Shown here piece after piece: positions 11,683 to 22,405 of a DNA stretch of 64,000 nt; positions within the stretch are counted from its first letter, which is position 1; every line of letters begins with the position of its first letter. A program made the translations under genes and the position numbers. The notes below the pieces were generated by a model. The model searched no databases, had not been told where the DNA came from, and saw only the letters and a program-made list of their open reading frames with translations. Source of the DNA: Limnohabitans sp. MMS-10A-192 (GTDB taxonomy: Bacteria; Pseudomonadota; Gammaproteobacteria; Burkholderiales; Burkholderiaceae_C); the NCBI RefSeq assembly GCF_003063335.1, contig NZ_NERX01000001.1:558001-622000 (forward strand). The letters are read 5' to 3'.

Positions 11683-11857
11683 AGAGCCTCTGATTGTAGC
11701 AGTGGAAATACCCGTTTTTGAGAGCCCAGGGCAAATCACAGGGTGGATCGGGTGCAGGTTTTTTCAGGAAATCTGATCTTTGTCGCGTGGAAGTCACTTT
11801 TTATCCTTAAACTTCGCGCCTGTTTCTCCCTCTTTAGGGCTTGAGCCCAACCCCGCC

Positions 11858-14134
11858 ATGAAATTTCGCTTTCCCATCGTCATCATTGACGAAGACTACC
11901 GTTCTGAAAACACTTCAGGCTTGGGTATCCGCGCTTTGGCAGACGCCATCGTCAGCGAAGGCTTTGAGGTGTTGGGGGTGACCAGCTACGGCGACCTGTC
12001 GCAGTTTGCGCAGCAGCAAAGCCGCGCCAGTGCTTTCATTTTGTCGATCGATGACGAAGAGTTTTCGCCAGGTCCCGATCTCGACCCTGCGGTCATCAGC
12101 TTGCGTGCATTCATTGACGAAGTGCGCCGCAAGAACGCCGATGTGCCGATCTACATCTATGGCGAGACCAAAACCAGCCAGCACTTGCCCAACGACATCC
12201 TGCGCGAGTTGCATGGCTTCATCCACATGTACGAAGACACGCCGGAATTCATGGCGCGTCACATCATCCGTGAGGCCAAGAGCTACCTGGAAGGCCTGCA
12301 GCCACCGTTCTTCAAGGCACTACTCGATTACGCCGAAGACGGCTCTTACTCGTGGCACTGCCCGGGTCACTCGGGTGGCGTGGCTTTCTTGAAGAGCCCT
12401 GTGGGCCAGATGTACCACCAGTTCTATGGTGAAAACATGCTGCGCGCCGACGTGTGCAATGCGGTGGAAGAACTCGGCCAGTTGCTGGACCACAACGGTG
12501 CCATCGGCGAGAGTGAGCGCAACGCAGCCCGCATTTTCAATGCCGACCATTGCTTCTTTGTGACCAACGGCACCAGCACGTCCAACAAAATTGTGTGGCA
12601 CCACACCGTGGCGCCGGGCGATGTGGTGGTGGTGGACCGCAACTGCCACAAATCCATCCTGCACGCGATCATCATGACCGGTGCGATCCCGGTGTTCTTG
12701 AAGCCGACACGCAACCATTTCGGCATCATTGGCCCGATTCCCAAAAGCGAATTCGAGCCAGCGGCCATCCAGGCCAAGATCAAAAAGAACCCGCTGCTCA
12801 AAGGTGTGGATGCCAAAAAGGTCAAGCCACGTGTGATGACCTTGACCCAGTCGACCTATGACGGCGTGCTCTACAACACCGAAACCATCAAGAGCATGCT
12901 CGATGGCTATGTCGAGAATTTGCACTTTGACGAGGCCTGGTTGCCGCATGCGGCATTCCACCCGTTTTATGGCCCCTACCACGCCATGGGTAAAAAACGT
13001 GCGCGCCCGAAAGAGTCGATTGTTTACGCGACACAGTCCATCCACAAGTTGCTCGCTGGCATCAGCCAAGCCAGCCATGTGCTGGTGCAAGACGCGCAAA
13101 ACACCAAGCTGGACCGCCCGCTGTTCAACGAGGCGTACCTGATGCACACCTCGACCAGCCCGCAGTACAGCATCATCGCCAGCTGCGATGTGGCTGCCGC
13201 CATGATGGAGCCGCCTGGCGGCACCGCGCTGGTAGAAGAGAGCATTGCCGAGGCTTTGGATTTTCGCCGTGCCATGCGCAAGGTGGATGCCGAATACGGC
13301 AAGGATTGGTGGTTCAAGGTCTGGGGACCTGAGAAGTTTGGCGAGGAGGGCATTGGCCGCGCCGATGATTGGATCTTGCGCAACGACCCGCGCAAGAAGG
13401 CCAGCAAGTGGCACGGCTTTGGCCAGCAACTGGCCGATGGCTTCAACATGCTCGACCCGATCAAGTCGACCATCGTGACGCCCGGCCTGGATCTGGATGG
13501 CAAGTTCGACAAGACCGGCATCCCGGCTTCGATCGTCAGCAAGTTCCTGACCGAGCACGGCGTGGTGGTCGAGAAGACGGGCCTCTACAGCTTCTTCATC
13601 ATGTTCACCATCGGCATCACCAAGGGCCGCTGGAACACGCTGCTGACGGCTTTGCAACAGTTCAAGGACGATTACGCCAAGAACCAGCCGATGTGGAAAA
13701 TCCTGCCCGAGTTCTGCCAGAAGCACCCCCGCTACGAGCGCATGGGTCTGCGTGACCTGTGTCAGCATGTGCACGAGATGTACGCCAAGTACGACATCGC
13801 GCGCCTGACCACCGACATGTATCTGTCAGACCTCGCGCCAGCCATGAAGCCTTCGGATGCCTACGCCCACATTGCCCAGCGCAAGACCGAGCGCGTGGAA
13901 ATTGATCACCTGGAAGGCCGTATCACCGTGGGCTTGGTGACGCCTTACCCACCAGGCATTCCTTTGCTGATTCCTGGCGAGGTTTTCAACAAAAAAATCG
14001 TGGACTACCTCAAGTTCGCCCGCGAGTTCAACGAGAAGTGCCCAGGCTTTGAGACCGATATCCACGGCTTGGTCGAGATCAAGGACGAAGACGGCAAGAA
14101 GCGTTACTACGCCGATTGCGTGCGTGAGTCCTGA
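11858..14134 (+). CDS. Arginine/lysine/ornithine decarboxylase
   Basis: The protein has 758 residues from ATG 11858; an upstream in-frame start at 11780 adds a non-conserved tail. It is a PLP-dependent fold-I decarboxylase with an N-terminal response-regulator-like wing domain (residues 1-about 130), the core with C-P-G-H-S-G-G, F-V-T-N-G-T-S-T-S-N, F-D-E-A-W and S-I-H-K (Schiff-base Lys), and a C-terminal domain with P-Y-P-P-G-I-P. It makes agmatine, cadaverine or putrescine and consumes protons; the substrate cannot be fixed from sequence. No cognate antiporter is next to it, so a biosynthetic polyamine role is as likely as acid resistance. The 175 bases before it hold the tRNA promoter and no other gene that I can see. 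Confidence 0.93.
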   Translation: MKFRFPIVIIDEDYRSENTSGLGIRALADAIVSEGFEVLGVTSYGDLSQFAQQQSRASAFILSIDDEEFSPGPDLDPAVISLRAFIDEVRRKNADVPIYIYGETKTSQHLPNDILRELHGFIHMYEDTPEFMARHIIREAKSYLEGLQPPFFKALLDYAEDGSYSWHCPGHSGGVAFLKSPVGQMYHQFYGENMLRADVCNAVEELGQLLDHNGAIGESERNAARIFNADHCFFVTNGTSTSNKIVWHHTVAPGDVVVVDRNCHKSILHAIIMTGAIPVFLKPTRNHFGIIGPIPKSEFEPAAIQAKIKKNPLLKGVDAKKVKPRVMTLTQSTYDGVLYNTETIKSMLDGYVENLHFDEAWLPHAAFHPFYGPYHAMGKKRARPKESIVYATQSIHKLLAGISQASHVLVQDAQNTKLDRPLFNEAYLMHTSTSPQYSIIASCDVAAAMMEPPGGTALVEESIAEALDFRRAMRKVDAEYGKDWWFKVWGPEKFGEEGIGRADDWILRNDPRKKASKWHGFGQQLADGFNMLDPIKSTIVTPGLDLDGKFDKTGIPASIVSKFLTEHGVVVEKTGLYSFFIMFTIGITKGRWNTLLTALQQFKDDYAKNQPMWKILPEFCQKHPRYERMGLRDLCQHVHEMYAKYDIARLTTDMYLSDLAPAMKPSDAYAHIAQRKTERVEIDHLEGRITVGLVTPYPPGIPLLIPGEVFNKKIVDYLKFAREFNEKCPGFETDIHGLVEIKDEDGKKRYYADCVRES

Positions 14135-14169
14135 TCGGTTTGGCCCTGGGCAGGCGCCAAAGTTCGGAC

Positions 14170-14201
14170 AACAAAAAAGCGGCCAAGGCCGCTTTTTTGT
14201 T
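14170..14201. terminator. Bidirectional terminator between decarboxylase and fabI
   Basis: AACAAAAAAGCGGCC-AA-GGCCGCTTTTTTGTT is an almost perfectly symmetric hairpin with A and T tracts on both sides. It lies between the convergent stops at 14134 and 14215. Confidence 0.9.
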
Positions 14202-14214
14202 GGGCGCAGCGCAA

Positions 14215-15030
14215 TCAGGCCGCTTCGGCAGGTTCGGCAATGCCGCCCACGACTTGGCTGAAGCCACCGTCCACATAGGTGATCTCGGCGGTCACGCCTG
14301 CGGCCAAATCGCTCAGCAAGAAAGCGGCCACATTGCCCACGTCATCGATGGTCACGTTGCGGCGGATGGGTGACGTTTCGGCCACCACCGACAGGATTTT
14401 GCCGAAGCCCTTGATGCCGCTGGCCGCCAGGGTTTTGATGGGGCCGGCCGAGATGCCGTTGGCACGCATGCCGCGGCCTTGGCTGCCCAGAGATTCGGCC
14501 AGGTAACGCACCGAGGCTTCCAAGCTGGCTTTGGCCAGGCCCATGGTGTTGTAGTTGGGCACGTTGCGGATGGCACCCAAGTAGGTGAGGGTCAGCACAG
14601 ACGATTTGTCATTCAGGTAGGGCAAGCAAGCCTTGGCCATCGCAGGGAAGCTGTAGGCGCTGATGTCATGGGCGATCTTGAAACCTTCACGCGACAGACC
14701 GTCGAGAAAGTCGCCGGCGATGGCTTCGCGGGGAGCGTAGCCGATGGCGTGCACGAAGCCGTCGAACTTGGGCCAGTGGGCCGACAGATCGGTGAACAGC
14801 TTTTCAATTTGCTCGTCGCTGCCGACATCGCAATCGAACACCAACTTGGAGCCAAAGTCGGCTGCGAATTCGGTGATGCGGTCCTTGAAACGCTCGCCGA
14901 CATAGCTGAACGCCAGCTCGGCCCCTTGGGCATGGCAGGCCTTGGCGATGCCATAGGCGATCGAGCGGTTGGACAAAACGCCGGTGATCAGCAGTTTTTT
15001 GCCTGCGAGGAAACCTGTTTGGGTGGTCAT
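14215..15030 (-). CDS. fabI: Enoyl-ACP reductase FabI
   Basis: The protein has 271 residues from ATG 15030 (ATG 15039 would add three). It performs the NADH-dependent last reduction of each fatty-acid elongation cycle; it is the triclosan target family. Visible: [12 protein letters not shown] start, [11 protein letters not shown] nucleotide loop typical of FabI rather than ordinary SDRs, H-A-I-G-Y-A-P, and the catalytic Y-N-T-M-G-L-A-K (Tyr-x6-Lys). [10 protein letters not shown] is the substrate loop. It lies 58 bases downstream of a membrane transporter on the same strand. Confidence 0.96.
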   Translation of the reverse strand: MTTQTGFLAGKKLLITGVLSNRSIAYGIAKACHAQGAELAFSYVGERFKDRITEFAADFGSKLVFDCDVGSDEQIEKLFTDLSAHWPKFDGFVHAIGYAPREAIAGDFLDGLSREGFKIAHDISAYSFPAMAKACLPYLNDKSSVLTLTYLGAIRNVPNYNTMGLAKASLEASVRYLAESLGSQGRGMRANGISAGPIKTLAASGIKGFGKILSVVAETSPIRRNVTIDDVGNVAAFLLSDLAAGVTAEITYVDGGFSQVVGGIAEPAEAA

Positions 15031-15088
15031 GGAAGTCATCTTTCGGAAAAAATCTGGGTGGGATTGTCGCATGCGCCACACTGTGGTT

Positions 15089-16741
15089 TCAGGCGCTGCC
15101 CCAGCCGCGCCAGCGTGCAAAGGCGATGGCTGCCAGCGGCATCAGCAGACCGATCAGCAAGGTGCTGAGCAGCAAGCCGCTCAGGTCGGCGTAATTGGCC
15201 GGCACGGTCACGGTGCCAGCGGCGTCACGCACTTGACGTGTCAGCGTAAAAATCTGATTGAGGTACTTGGTGCCCAACTGCGCGGCCGAAAGCGCCAGGT
15301 TGGTGAAGCTGGCCATGACCGCAAAGTAAGTGGCCTTCAGGTGGGGTGGGGCGGAGTTGGCAATCCAGACCAGCATCGGGATCATGCTGATTTGGCCCAG
15401 TGGCGACTCCAATGCGGTATCGACGATGGCGATAAACCGTGCATCGACCACGCCGCCGGTGTGTGCGGCCGTCCATTCGTGCAGGCCCAGGCTCATGCCC
15501 AGGGTGGGCAAGCTGAGCAAGGTGCCCAGCACCGTGAGCGAACCGACCACATAAAAAATCGAGCGGTCCGTCATGAAGCGGCGAAACACGAACATGCCTG
15601 CGAGCGCCAGGGTGCTGCCAATCAGCGACAAGACCGAGAAAAAGGGCTGATCAAAGCCCAGTTGGTCGATCATCCACCATGACATGCCGGCCCCGGTGCC
15701 GGGTACGGCTCGGAACATGAAGATCACCAAAGCTGTGCCCAGCAGGGTGCGGCGTGCAGCAGGTTCCAGCTCACGCATCAGGCGCGCCATGAGTGCGCCG
15801 ATGATGAGCATGGAACTCACAAAAATCAGTTCCTGGCTGAAACGCCAGCCTGACAAACCCAGACCAATGGTCAAGGTCACAAACACCAGGCTGCCGCCGA
15901 GCAGCACCGCATTGGGCTTCGTGTCGCCATCTTCCGGCTGGAACAAGGCCATGGCCTGGGCCCGGCTCAGTCCCCGCGCCATGTGTTGCTTGACTTGGGC
16001 ATTTTGCTGCACGCGTGCCACGACCAAGCCCATCACAGACAGCAAAGGGATGATGAGGGCCAGGAGGTAAAGATTGCGGTAAGTGAGTGTTTTTTCGGCC
16101 GCACTCAGGGTTTGCACATCGGCGAACATGCCCAGATTGATCAGCGCCACGAGGATGGTGCCGCCCACGATCGCCACGCGTCCCAGTGTTTGCATGGTGG
16201 TGTGCATCCGTTTGAGCGAGGCTGCATCGACCGGCGTTCCGTCGGGCTTGCACTTGGGCACGGCCTCGACGGTCATGGCGTCTGCGGTGGCGTCTTGCAA
16301 TACATAGCCCACCGGACTGAGCAATGCGGCCAACACGAACCAGGCGTTGACACTCCAGACCGAGGCCATGGCATCGCGCTGGCCCACCAGCCCCGCCATG
16401 ATGAGCAGGCTGGCGCTGATGAGGGTGGCACCCAAAAGGATAAATCCAGCTTTGTAGCGCCAGAAAATATCCACCAAATGCCCAATCGGCATCTTGAGCG
16501 CCCATGGCAAGCCCGCCCAAAAAGCCAATGCAGCCAGAAATTCAGCGGGCAAACCCAGGTGCTCTTTGACAAAAAATGTGCCCACGATGCCGGTGAGGCC
16601 CTGCACGCCAGCGGCCATATAAACCATGAGTGGCGGCAAATAGGACCAGCGCATGTCGCGACTCAAAGACCGGACGTTCTCGTCCATCCAACGTGATACC
16701 GTATTCAAACCATGCCCCTGTGAATGCTTTTGACGGCCCAT
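15089..16741 (-). CDS. Major facilitator transporter, BT1 (folate-biopterin) like
   Basis: The protein has 550 residues with about 12 hydrophobic segments and an unusually long first half loop. The early segment ([15 protein letters not shown] near residue 35), [11 protein letters not shown] and [10 protein letters not shown] resemble the BT1/folate-biopterin transporter branch of the MFS, but AmpG-like permeases share similar features. Start ATG 16741 has AAGG at a good distance; ATG 16687 is the alternative. It is divergent from the rimP operon and upstream of fabI. Substrate unknown. Confidence 0.78.
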   Translation of the reverse strand: MGRQKHSQGHGLNTVSRWMDENVRSLSRDMRWSYLPPLMVYMAAGVQGLTGIVGTFFVKEHLGLPAEFLAALAFWAGLPWALKMPIGHLVDIFWRYKAGFILLGATLISASLLIMAGLVGQRDAMASVWSVNAWFVLAALLSPVGYVLQDATADAMTVEAVPKCKPDGTPVDAASLKRMHTTMQTLGRVAIVGGTILVALINLGMFADVQTLSAAEKTLTYRNLYLLALIIPLLSVMGLVVARVQQNAQVKQHMARGLSRAQAMALFQPEDGDTKPNAVLLGGSLVFVTLTIGLGLSGWRFSQELIFVSSMLIIGALMARLMRELEPAARRTLLGTALVIFMFRAVPGTGAGMSWWMIDQLGFDQPFFSVLSLIGSTLALAGMFVFRRFMTDRSIFYVVGSLTVLGTLLSLPTLGMSLGLHEWTAAHTGGVVDARFIAIVDTALESPLGQISMIPMLVWIANSAPPHLKATYFAVMASFTNLALSAAQLGTKYLNQIFTLTRQVRDAAGTVTVPANYADLSGLLLSTLLIGLLMPLAAIAFARWRGWGSA

Positions 16742-16839
16742 TGTGCCTTGCCGTCGGCCCCGGGATGACCCAGTCTGGCCCAATGCGCTTTCCTGCTCAT
16801 ATTTCTCTTAAAAATCACACACTTAGCGCATTTATCGGA

Positions 16840-16845
16840 TAGAAT
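16840..16845 (+). promoter_or_regulatory. Candidate -10 box of the rimP-nusA-infB operon
   Basis: TAGAAT, one mismatch from the sigma-70 consensus, lies just upstream of the leader hairpin. No convincing -35 hexamer is seen 16-18 bases before it, so the assignment is tentative. It would start transcription near 16852, making a roughly 75-base leader. Confidence 0.38.
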
Positions 16846-16860
16846 ACTGGCTTCACGACC

Positions 16861-16892
16861 AAACGGGCGGGTTTTCACCGCCCGTTTTTTTT
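16861..16892 (+). terminator. Terminator-like hairpin in the leader of the rimP-nusA operon (possible attenuator)
   Basis: ACGGGCGG-GTTTTCA-CCGCCCGT is followed by eight T; flanking GACCAAA and TTTGGTC extend the arms. The only gene upstream (the transporter) is on the opposite strand and starts at 16741, so no plus-strand gene needs terminating here. The T run ends 37 bases before the rimP GTG. In the E. coli metY-rimP-nusA-infB operon NusA lowers its own expression partly through leader and intercistronic terminators; an analogous role here is inferred. Confidence 0.7.
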
Positions 16893-16928
16893 GGTCTTTC
16901 ATTTTTAAGTTTGACATTTCGAAGTTCT

Positions 16929-17492
16929 GTGGCACTGCAACAAATCGTTGAAGAAACCGTGATCGGCCTGGGCTATGACCTGGTCGAAATTGAACGCTCT
17001 GCGGGCGGATTGCTCCGGATCACGATCGATTGGCCATGGCAGCCTGGGTCGGATGTATTTGTCACTGTGGAAGACTGTGAAAAAGTCAATCGCCAACTGC
17101 AGTTTGCGCTGGAAGTGGACGGTGTCACGTACAACCGCCTCGAAGTGTCATCGCCGGGTATTGACCGTCCCTTGCGCCACGAAAAAGACTTTGAGCGTTT
17201 CACCGGTGAGTTGATCGACCTCACGCTCAAGGCCCCGATGGGCGAAAACGCGGCGGGCATGGTCAGTGCGAACCGCAAAAAATTTCGCGGCACGCTCGAG
17301 CGTGACGCCACCGGCACAGGCTGGCAAATCGTCTGGAGCGATGAGCCCGTTGGTAAACCCGGTCAACGGATCAGCAAGAAACGAGCCCCGGCGCCTTTGC
17401 ATGCCCTGGGCTTCACGCTGGACGAATTGCGCGAAGCCCGTCTGGCGCCCGTGGTGGATTTCAAGGGGCGCAAGCCCAAGGCAGAAGCTTGA
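16929..17492 (+). CDS. rimP: Ribosome maturation factor RimP
   Basis: The protein has 187 residues from GTG 16929 with GAAG eight bases upstream; a TTG at 16911 is in frame but not family-like. RimP assists maturation of the 30S subunit. The N-terminal alpha-beta domain shows G-Y-D-L-V-E-I-E, I-T-I-D, V-E-D-C-E-K-V-N-R and V-S-S-P-G-I-D-R-P-L, all family hallmarks; the C-terminal SH3-like domain starts near residue 90. It is the first gene of the conserved rimP-nusA-infB-rbfA-truB cluster. Confidence 0.96.
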   Translation: MALQQIVEETVIGLGYDLVEIERSAGGLLRITIDWPWQPGSDVFVTVEDCEKVNRQLQFALEVDGVTYNRLEVSSPGIDRPLRHEKDFERFTGELIDLTLKAPMGENAAGMVSANRKKFRGTLERDATGTGWQIVWSDEPVGKPGQRISKKRAPAPLHALGFTLDELREARLAPVVDFKGRKPKAEA

Positions 17493-17565
17493 CCCTTGTG
17501 GCGGCTTTAAGAATATTTGAATCGGGGCTCAATCCCAAGCCCCAATGGAACAGGAGAGTCGAGTC

Positions 17566-19050
17566 ATGAATCGCGAAATGTTGATGTTGGTCGATGCCAT
17601 CTCACGTGAAAAGAACGTGGAGCGCGACGTGGTATTTGGTGCTGTGGAAGCGGCTTTGGCCCAAGCCACCAAAAAGCTGTATCCCGGCGAAGTGGATATC
17701 CGTGTGTCGGTTGACAGAGACAGCGGCAGTTATGAAACTTTCCGCCGCTGGCACGTGGTGCCCGATGAAGCGGGTCTGCAATTGCCCGAGCAGGAAATCC
17801 TTCTGTTTGAAGCAAAAGAGCAAATCCCAGACATCGAAGTGGACGAGTACATCGAAGAGCCGATCGAGTCATTGCCCATTGGCCGCATTGGCGCCATGGC
17901 GGCCAAGCAGGTGATCTTGCAAAAAATCCGTGACGCCGAGCGTGAAATGCTGCTCAACGACTTCATGTCGCGTGGCGAGAAGATTTTTGTGGGCACCGTC
18001 AAGCGCATGGACAAGGGCGACATCATCTGTGAAGCCGGGCGCGTCGAAGGCCGCCTGCGTCGCAGCGAGATGATCCCCAAGGAAAACCTGCGCAGCGGTG
18101 ACCGTGTGCGCGCCATGATCATGGACGTGGACCTGACCTTGCGCGGCGCCCCCATCATCTTGTCGCGTTCAGCGCCTGAATTCATGATCGAGTTGTTCCG
18201 CCAGGAAGTGCCCGAGATCGAACAAGGTCTGCTCGAAATCAAAACCTGCGCCCGTGACCCAGGCTCACGCGCCAAAATTGCCGTGTTGTCGCACGACAAG
18301 CGCGTTGACCCTATTGGCACTTGTGTCGGTGTGCGCGGCACGCGTGTGAACGCCGTGACCAACGAGTTGGCCGGTGAGCGCGTGGACATCGTGCTGTGGA
18401 GCGAAGATCCTGCTCAGTTCGTGATCGGTGCCTTGGCACCTGCCAACGTGCAGTCCATCGTGGTGGACGAAGAAAAACACGCCATGGATGTGGTGGTGGA
18501 CGAAGAAAACCTGGCGATCGCCATTGGCCGTGGTGGTCAAAACGTGCGCCTGGCTTCTGACCTGACAGGCTGGAAGATCAACATCATGGACGCCGCCGAG
18601 TCTGCCCAAAAGCAGGCCGAAGAAAGCTCGGGCATCCGTCAGCTGTTCATGGAAAAGCTGGATGTGGACCAGGAAATTGCCGATATCCTGATCGAAGAAG
18701 GTTTCACCAGCCTGGAAGAAGTGGCCTATGTGCCGATCCAGGAAATGCTGGAGATCGAAAGCTTCGACGAAGACACCATCAACGAGCTGCGTGCGCGGGC
18801 CAAAGACGCCTTGCTGACACTTGAAATCGCACGTGAAGAGAGCGTTGAAGACGTCTCTCAAGACCTGCGTGACCTGCCGGGCTTGACGCCTGAGCTGATT
18901 TCCAAGCTGGTGGAAGCGGGTGTTCATACCCGTGACGACCTGGCTGACCTGGCCACCGACGAGTTGACCGACATCACCGGTCAATCTGCCGAAGAGGCCA
19001 CCGCCCTGATCATGAAAGCCCGCGAACATTGGTTCGCAGGCCAGGCCTGA
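17566..19050 (+). CDS. nusA: Transcription termination/antitermination factor NusA
   Basis: The protein has 494 residues. It binds RNA polymerase and RNA, modulating pausing, termination and antitermination. N-terminal domain begins [12 protein letters not shown], then the S1 domain (about 135-200), two KH domains ([10 protein letters not shown] and I-G-R-G-G-Q-N-V-R), and two C-terminal acidic repeats of the proteobacterial type (from about residue 365). ATG 17566 has a strong AGGAGA site. Its product may act on the leader hairpin at 16861-16892. Confidence 0.98.
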   Translation: MNREMLMLVDAISREKNVERDVVFGAVEAALAQATKKLYPGEVDIRVSVDRDSGSYETFRRWHVVPDEAGLQLPEQEILLFEAKEQIPDIEVDEYIEEPIESLPIGRIGAMAAKQVILQKIRDAEREMLLNDFMSRGEKIFVGTVKRMDKGDIICEAGRVEGRLRRSEMIPKENLRSGDRVRAMIMDVDLTLRGAPIILSRSAPEFMIELFRQEVPEIEQGLLEIKTCARDPGSRAKIAVLSHDKRVDPIGTCVGVRGTRVNAVTNELAGERVDIVLWSEDPAQFVIGALAPANVQSIVVDEEKHAMDVVVDEENLAIAIGRGGQNVRLASDLTGWKINIMDAAESAQKQAEESSGIRQLFMEKLDVDQEIADILIEEGFTSLEEVAYVPIQEMLEIESFDEDTINELRARAKDALLTLEIAREESVEDVSQDLRDLPGLTPELISKLVEAGVHTRDDLADLATDELTDITGQSAEEATALIMKAREHWFAGQA

Positions 19051-19075
19051 AGTTAACGGAGGCTTGAACACCATT

Positions 19076-22027
19076 ATGTCCAGCACCACAGTTGCCGAGT
19101 TCGCCAATGAACTCAAAAAATCCGCCGATGTCTTGTTGCAGCAATTGAGCGCAGCAGGCGTGGCCAAACAATCGGACAGCGATGCGCTTTCCGACGCCGA
19201 CAAGCAAAAGCTGCTGAGCTATTTGCAAACCAGTCACGGCACCCAAGCTGGTGATCGCAAGAAAATCACCCTGGTTAAGAAATCGACCAGTGAGATCAAG
19301 CAGGCCGACTCCACGGGCAAGGCCCGCACGATTCAGGTGGAAGTGCGCAAGAAACGCACTTTGATCAAACGCGATGACGAAGTGGTGACTGAGTCACCCG
19401 TCGAAGAGCCTCAAGAGCCCTTGATTGATCACGCGGAACTGGCGCGACGCGAAGAAGAAGCTCGCCGTCAGGCCGAATTGATTCGCCGTCAGGAAGAAGA
19501 GTTGGCTGAAAAGCGTCGACTCCGCGAAGAGCAAGAAGCCAAACAACGAGCCGCCGCGCAAGCCGAAGCGCTGCAAGCGCAAGCCGAGGCCTCTGCTCAG
19601 GCCGCGCAGGCGGCCCTGGCTGCCAAACCTGTTTTGAGCCGCGATGAGCGTGAGCAACTCGCTCGTGCAGAAGCCGCCAGCATCAATGCATCACAAGCCA
19701 AACCGGCCGCACCAGCCGCGCCTGCTGAGGCCCCGGAAGTGACTGCAGCTGCCAAAGCTGCAGACAAAGCCAAGGCCGATCAGGAGGCCCGTGAAGCCGC
19801 TGCTGCCCAAGCCGCTGCGGATTCCAAAGCACGCGCGGACGAAGAAACTGCCCGTGCCCGTGATCTGGATGAACGCCGTCGCAAGGCTTTGGCCGAGGCT
19901 GAAGCCATTCGCGCCATGATGAATGCACCCAAGAAGGTGCTGGTCGCTAAAAAAGAAGAACCCAAAGTCGAGCCCAAAGCGGCTGTCAAGGGCACACTGC
20001 ACAAGCCAGCAGGCACACCTGCGCCAGGCGCTCGTGCAGCTGCAGCCAAGGCCGGCGAAGCCGCCGCGCCTGGTGGCAACAAGGAAGTCAAATCCGCCAA
20101 GCTGTCCTCCAGCTGGGCAGGGGACCCGGCCAAGAAAAAGGCCATTCCGACGCGTGGTGATTCCAGCGGTGGTGTGGGGCGCAACAGTTGGCGCGCTGGC
20201 CCTAAAGGCCGTCGTGGCAACGACCGCGATCGCAACGACTCACACGGCCAATCGGCACCACAAGAAGTGCGTGTGCTCGAAGTCCACGTGCCAGAAACCA
20301 TCACCGTGGCCGAATTGGCCCACAAGATGGCGATCAAGGCATCCGAGGTCATCAAGCACCTGATGAAGCTCGGCCAGATGGCCACCATGAACCAGCCGCT
20401 GGACCAAGACACCGCCATGATTGTGGTGGAAGAAATGGGCCACAAAGCGGTGATCGCGGCACTGGACGATCCTGAAGCATTCACCGACGAAGAAGTGTCC
20501 GAGCAGCACGCCGAGGCTTTGCCGCGTGCGCCTGTGGTCACGGTCATGGGTCACGTTGACCACGGTAAAACATCTTTGCTGGATTACATTCGCCGTGCCA
20601 AAGTGGCTTCCGGCGAGGCCGGTGGCATCACGCAGCACATTGGTGCTTACCACGTGGAAACACCACGCGGCATGATCTCTTTCCTGGACACCCCCGGTCA
20701 CGAAGCCTTCACGGCCATGCGTGCCCGTGGTGCACAAGCCACCGACATCGTCATCCTGGTGGTGGCGGGTGACGACGGCGTCATGCCCCAGACCAAGGAA
20801 GCCATCAAACACGCCAAAGCAGCCGGTGTGCCACTTGTGGTGGCCATCAACAAGATGGACAAGCCCGATTCGAACATCGAACGCGTTCGCGCCGAGCTGA
20901 TTGCCGAAGAAGTCGTGCCCGAAGAATTCGGTGGCGATTCGCCTTTCGTTTCCGTCTCGGCCAAAACCGGTATGGGCATCGACGATCTGCTCGAGCAAGT
21001 GCTCTTGCAAGCCGAAGTGCTGGAACTCAAGGCCCCGGTGCAAGCTGCCGCCAAGGGTCTGGTCATCGAAGCGCGTCTGGACAAGGGCCGTGGTCCTGTG
21101 GCCACAATCCTGGTGCAGTCGGGAACTTTGAATACAGGCGACGTGGTGCTGGCAGGCCAGACTTTTGGCCGCGTGCGCGCCATGCTGGATGAAAACGGTG
21201 CTGCCATCAAATCGGCAGGCCCTTCGATCCCGGTCGAAATTCAGGGTCTGACCGAAGTGCCGCAAGCCGGTGATGAATTCATGGTCATGGGCGATGAACG
21301 CCGTGCCCGCGAAATCGCCACTTACCGCGCCGGTAAATTCCGCAACACCAAGTTGGCCAAGCAACAAGCGGCCAAGCTGGAGAACATGTTCACCGACATG
21401 TCTGCGGGCGAAGTCAAGATGCTGCCCATCATCATCAAGGCCGATGTGCAGGGTTCGCAAGAAGCGCTGGGTGCTTCCTTGCTCAAGTTGTCGACGGAAG
21501 AAGTCAAAGTTCAGTTGGTTTACTCCGGCGTGGGCGGTATCAGCGAGTCGGACATCAACCTGGCGATCGCTTCCAAAGCCATCGTGATCGGTTTCAACGT
21601 TCGTGCCGACGCCGGTGCCCGCAAACTGGCCGAAGGCAATGGCGTGGACGTGCATTACTACAACATCATTTATGACGCTGTGGATGAACTCAAAGCGGCC
21701 ATGTCCGGCATGCTGGCGCCCGAGCAGCGCGAAGAAATCATGGGTATGGCCGAAATCCGTACCGTGTTCGTCGCGTCCAAGATCGGTACGGTTGCAGGTT
21801 GTATGGTCACTTCGGGTCAAGTCACCCGCAACGCCAAATTCCGCCTGCTGCGCGACAACGTGGTCATCTACACCGGTGAACTCGACTCGCTCAAGCGCCT
21901 CAAGGACGATGTGCGCGAAGTCAAAGAAGGCTTCGAGTGCGGTATCAAGCTCAAGAACTACAACGACATCAAAGAAGGCGATCAACTCGAATTCTTCGAC
22001 GTCAAGGAAATTGCGAGAACGCTGTAA
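19076..22027 (+). CDS. infB: Translation initiation factor IF-2
   Basis: The protein has 983 residues. This GTPase places initiator tRNA on the 30S subunit and promotes subunit joining. A small N-terminal IF2 domain is followed by a long Ala/Glu/Lys/Arg-rich linker (about 90-400), then the G domain with [14 protein letters not shown] and N-K-M-D, then domains II-IV. GGAGG lies 13 bases before ATG 19076, a somewhat long spacing; a TTG at 19064 sits too close to it. A second IF2 N-terminal-like domain precedes the G domain, normal for proteobacteria. Confidence 0.97.
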   Translation: MSSTTVAEFANELKKSADVLLQQLSAAGVAKQSDSDALSDADKQKLLSYLQTSHGTQAGDRKKITLVKKSTSEIKQADSTGKARTIQVEVRKKRTLIKRDDEVVTESPVEEPQEPLIDHAELARREEEARRQAELIRRQEEELAEKRRLREEQEAKQRAAAQAEALQAQAEASAQAAQAALAAKPVLSRDEREQLARAEAASINASQAKPAAPAAPAEAPEVTAAAKAADKAKADQEAREAAAAQAAADSKARADEETARARDLDERRRKALAEAEAIRAMMNAPKKVLVAKKEEPKVEPKAAVKGTLHKPAGTPAPGARAAAAKAGEAAAPGGNKEVKSAKLSSSWAGDPAKKKAIPTRGDSSGGVGRNSWRAGPKGRRGNDRDRNDSHGQSAPQEVRVLEVHVPETITVAELAHKMAIKASEVIKHLMKLGQMATMNQPLDQDTAMIVVEEMGHKAVIAALDDPEAFTDEEVSEQHAEALPRAPVVTVMGHVDHGKTSLLDYIRRAKVASGEAGGITQHIGAYHVETPRGMISFLDTPGHEAFTAMRARGAQATDIVILVVAGDDGVMPQTKEAIKHAKAAGVPLVVAINKMDKPDSNIERVRAELIAEEVVPEEFGGDSPFVSVSAKTGMGIDDLLEQVLLQAEVLELKAPVQAAAKGLVIEARLDKGRGPVATILVQSGTLNTGDVVLAGQTFGRVRAMLDENGAAIKSAGPSIPVEIQGLTEVPQAGDEFMVMGDERRAREIATYRAGKFRNTKLAKQQAAKLENMFTDMSAGEVKMLPIIIKADVQGSQEALGASLLKLSTEEVKVQLVYSGVGGISESDINLAIASKAIVIGFNVRADAGARKLAEGNGVDVHYYNIIYDAVDELKAAMSGMLAPEQREEIMGMAEIRTVFVASKIGTVAGCMVTSGQVTRNAKFRLLRDNVVIYTGELDSLKRLKDDVREVKEGFECGIKLKNYNDIKEGDQLEFFDVKEIARTL

Positions 22028-22402
22028 ATGGCTCGTAAGAAGGTTTCATCCGTACCGAACCGCGGTTTCCGCGTGGCCGACCAGATCCAGCGTGATCTGG
22101 CCGAGTTGATTGCGCGTGAGTTGAAAGACCCACGCGTGGGCATGGTCACGATCAACGCGGTCGAGGTGACACCCGACTACGCCCATGCGAAAGTGTTTTT
22201 CAGCGTCTTGACGGGCAACCCCGAAGAGGCGACGGAAGGCTTGAACGCCGCAGCCGGTTTCTTGCGCAATGGTTTGTTCAAGCGTTTGCACATCCACACC
22301 GTGCCGACGTTGCACTTCATGTTTGACCGAACCACAGAGCGTGCCTCGGACATGAATGCCTTGATTGCCAAAGCCGTTTCTTCGCGCGCACAGGACGACT
22401 GA
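22028..22402 (+). CDS. rbfA: 30S ribosome-binding factor RbfA
   Basis: The protein has 124 residues, starting on the base after the infB stop codon (TAA-ATG), so reinitiation is likely. It has a single KH-type fold: [11 protein letters not shown] near residue 15, [11 protein letters not shown] and [11 protein letters not shown]. It is a late 30S assembly factor for the 5' end of 16S rRNA and cold adaptation. Confidence 0.96.
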   Translation: MARKKVSSVPNRGFRVADQIQRDLAELIARELKDPRVGMVTINAVEVTPDYAHAKVFFSVLTGNPEEATEGLNAAAGFLRNGLFKRLHIHTVPTLHFMFDRTTERASDMNALIAKAVSSRAQDD

Positions 22403-22405
22403 GCC

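Noticed and set aside
12320..13774. 484-codon minus-strand frame inside the decarboxylase gene
   Set aside because: Shadow of a strongly conserved PLP decarboxylase; no motif.
19064..19078. Possible infB start at TTG 19064, or an unusual ATT codon before the ATG
   Set aside because: The conserved IF-2 N-terminus begins at M-S-S-T-T-V-A-E-F, so ATG 19076 is used; TTG would be too close to GGAGG.
20240..21985. Open frame of 581 codons opposite infB
   Set aside because: Antisense shadow of the IF-2 G domain, with His/Phe/Gly-rich composition and no ribosome site; infB is certain.
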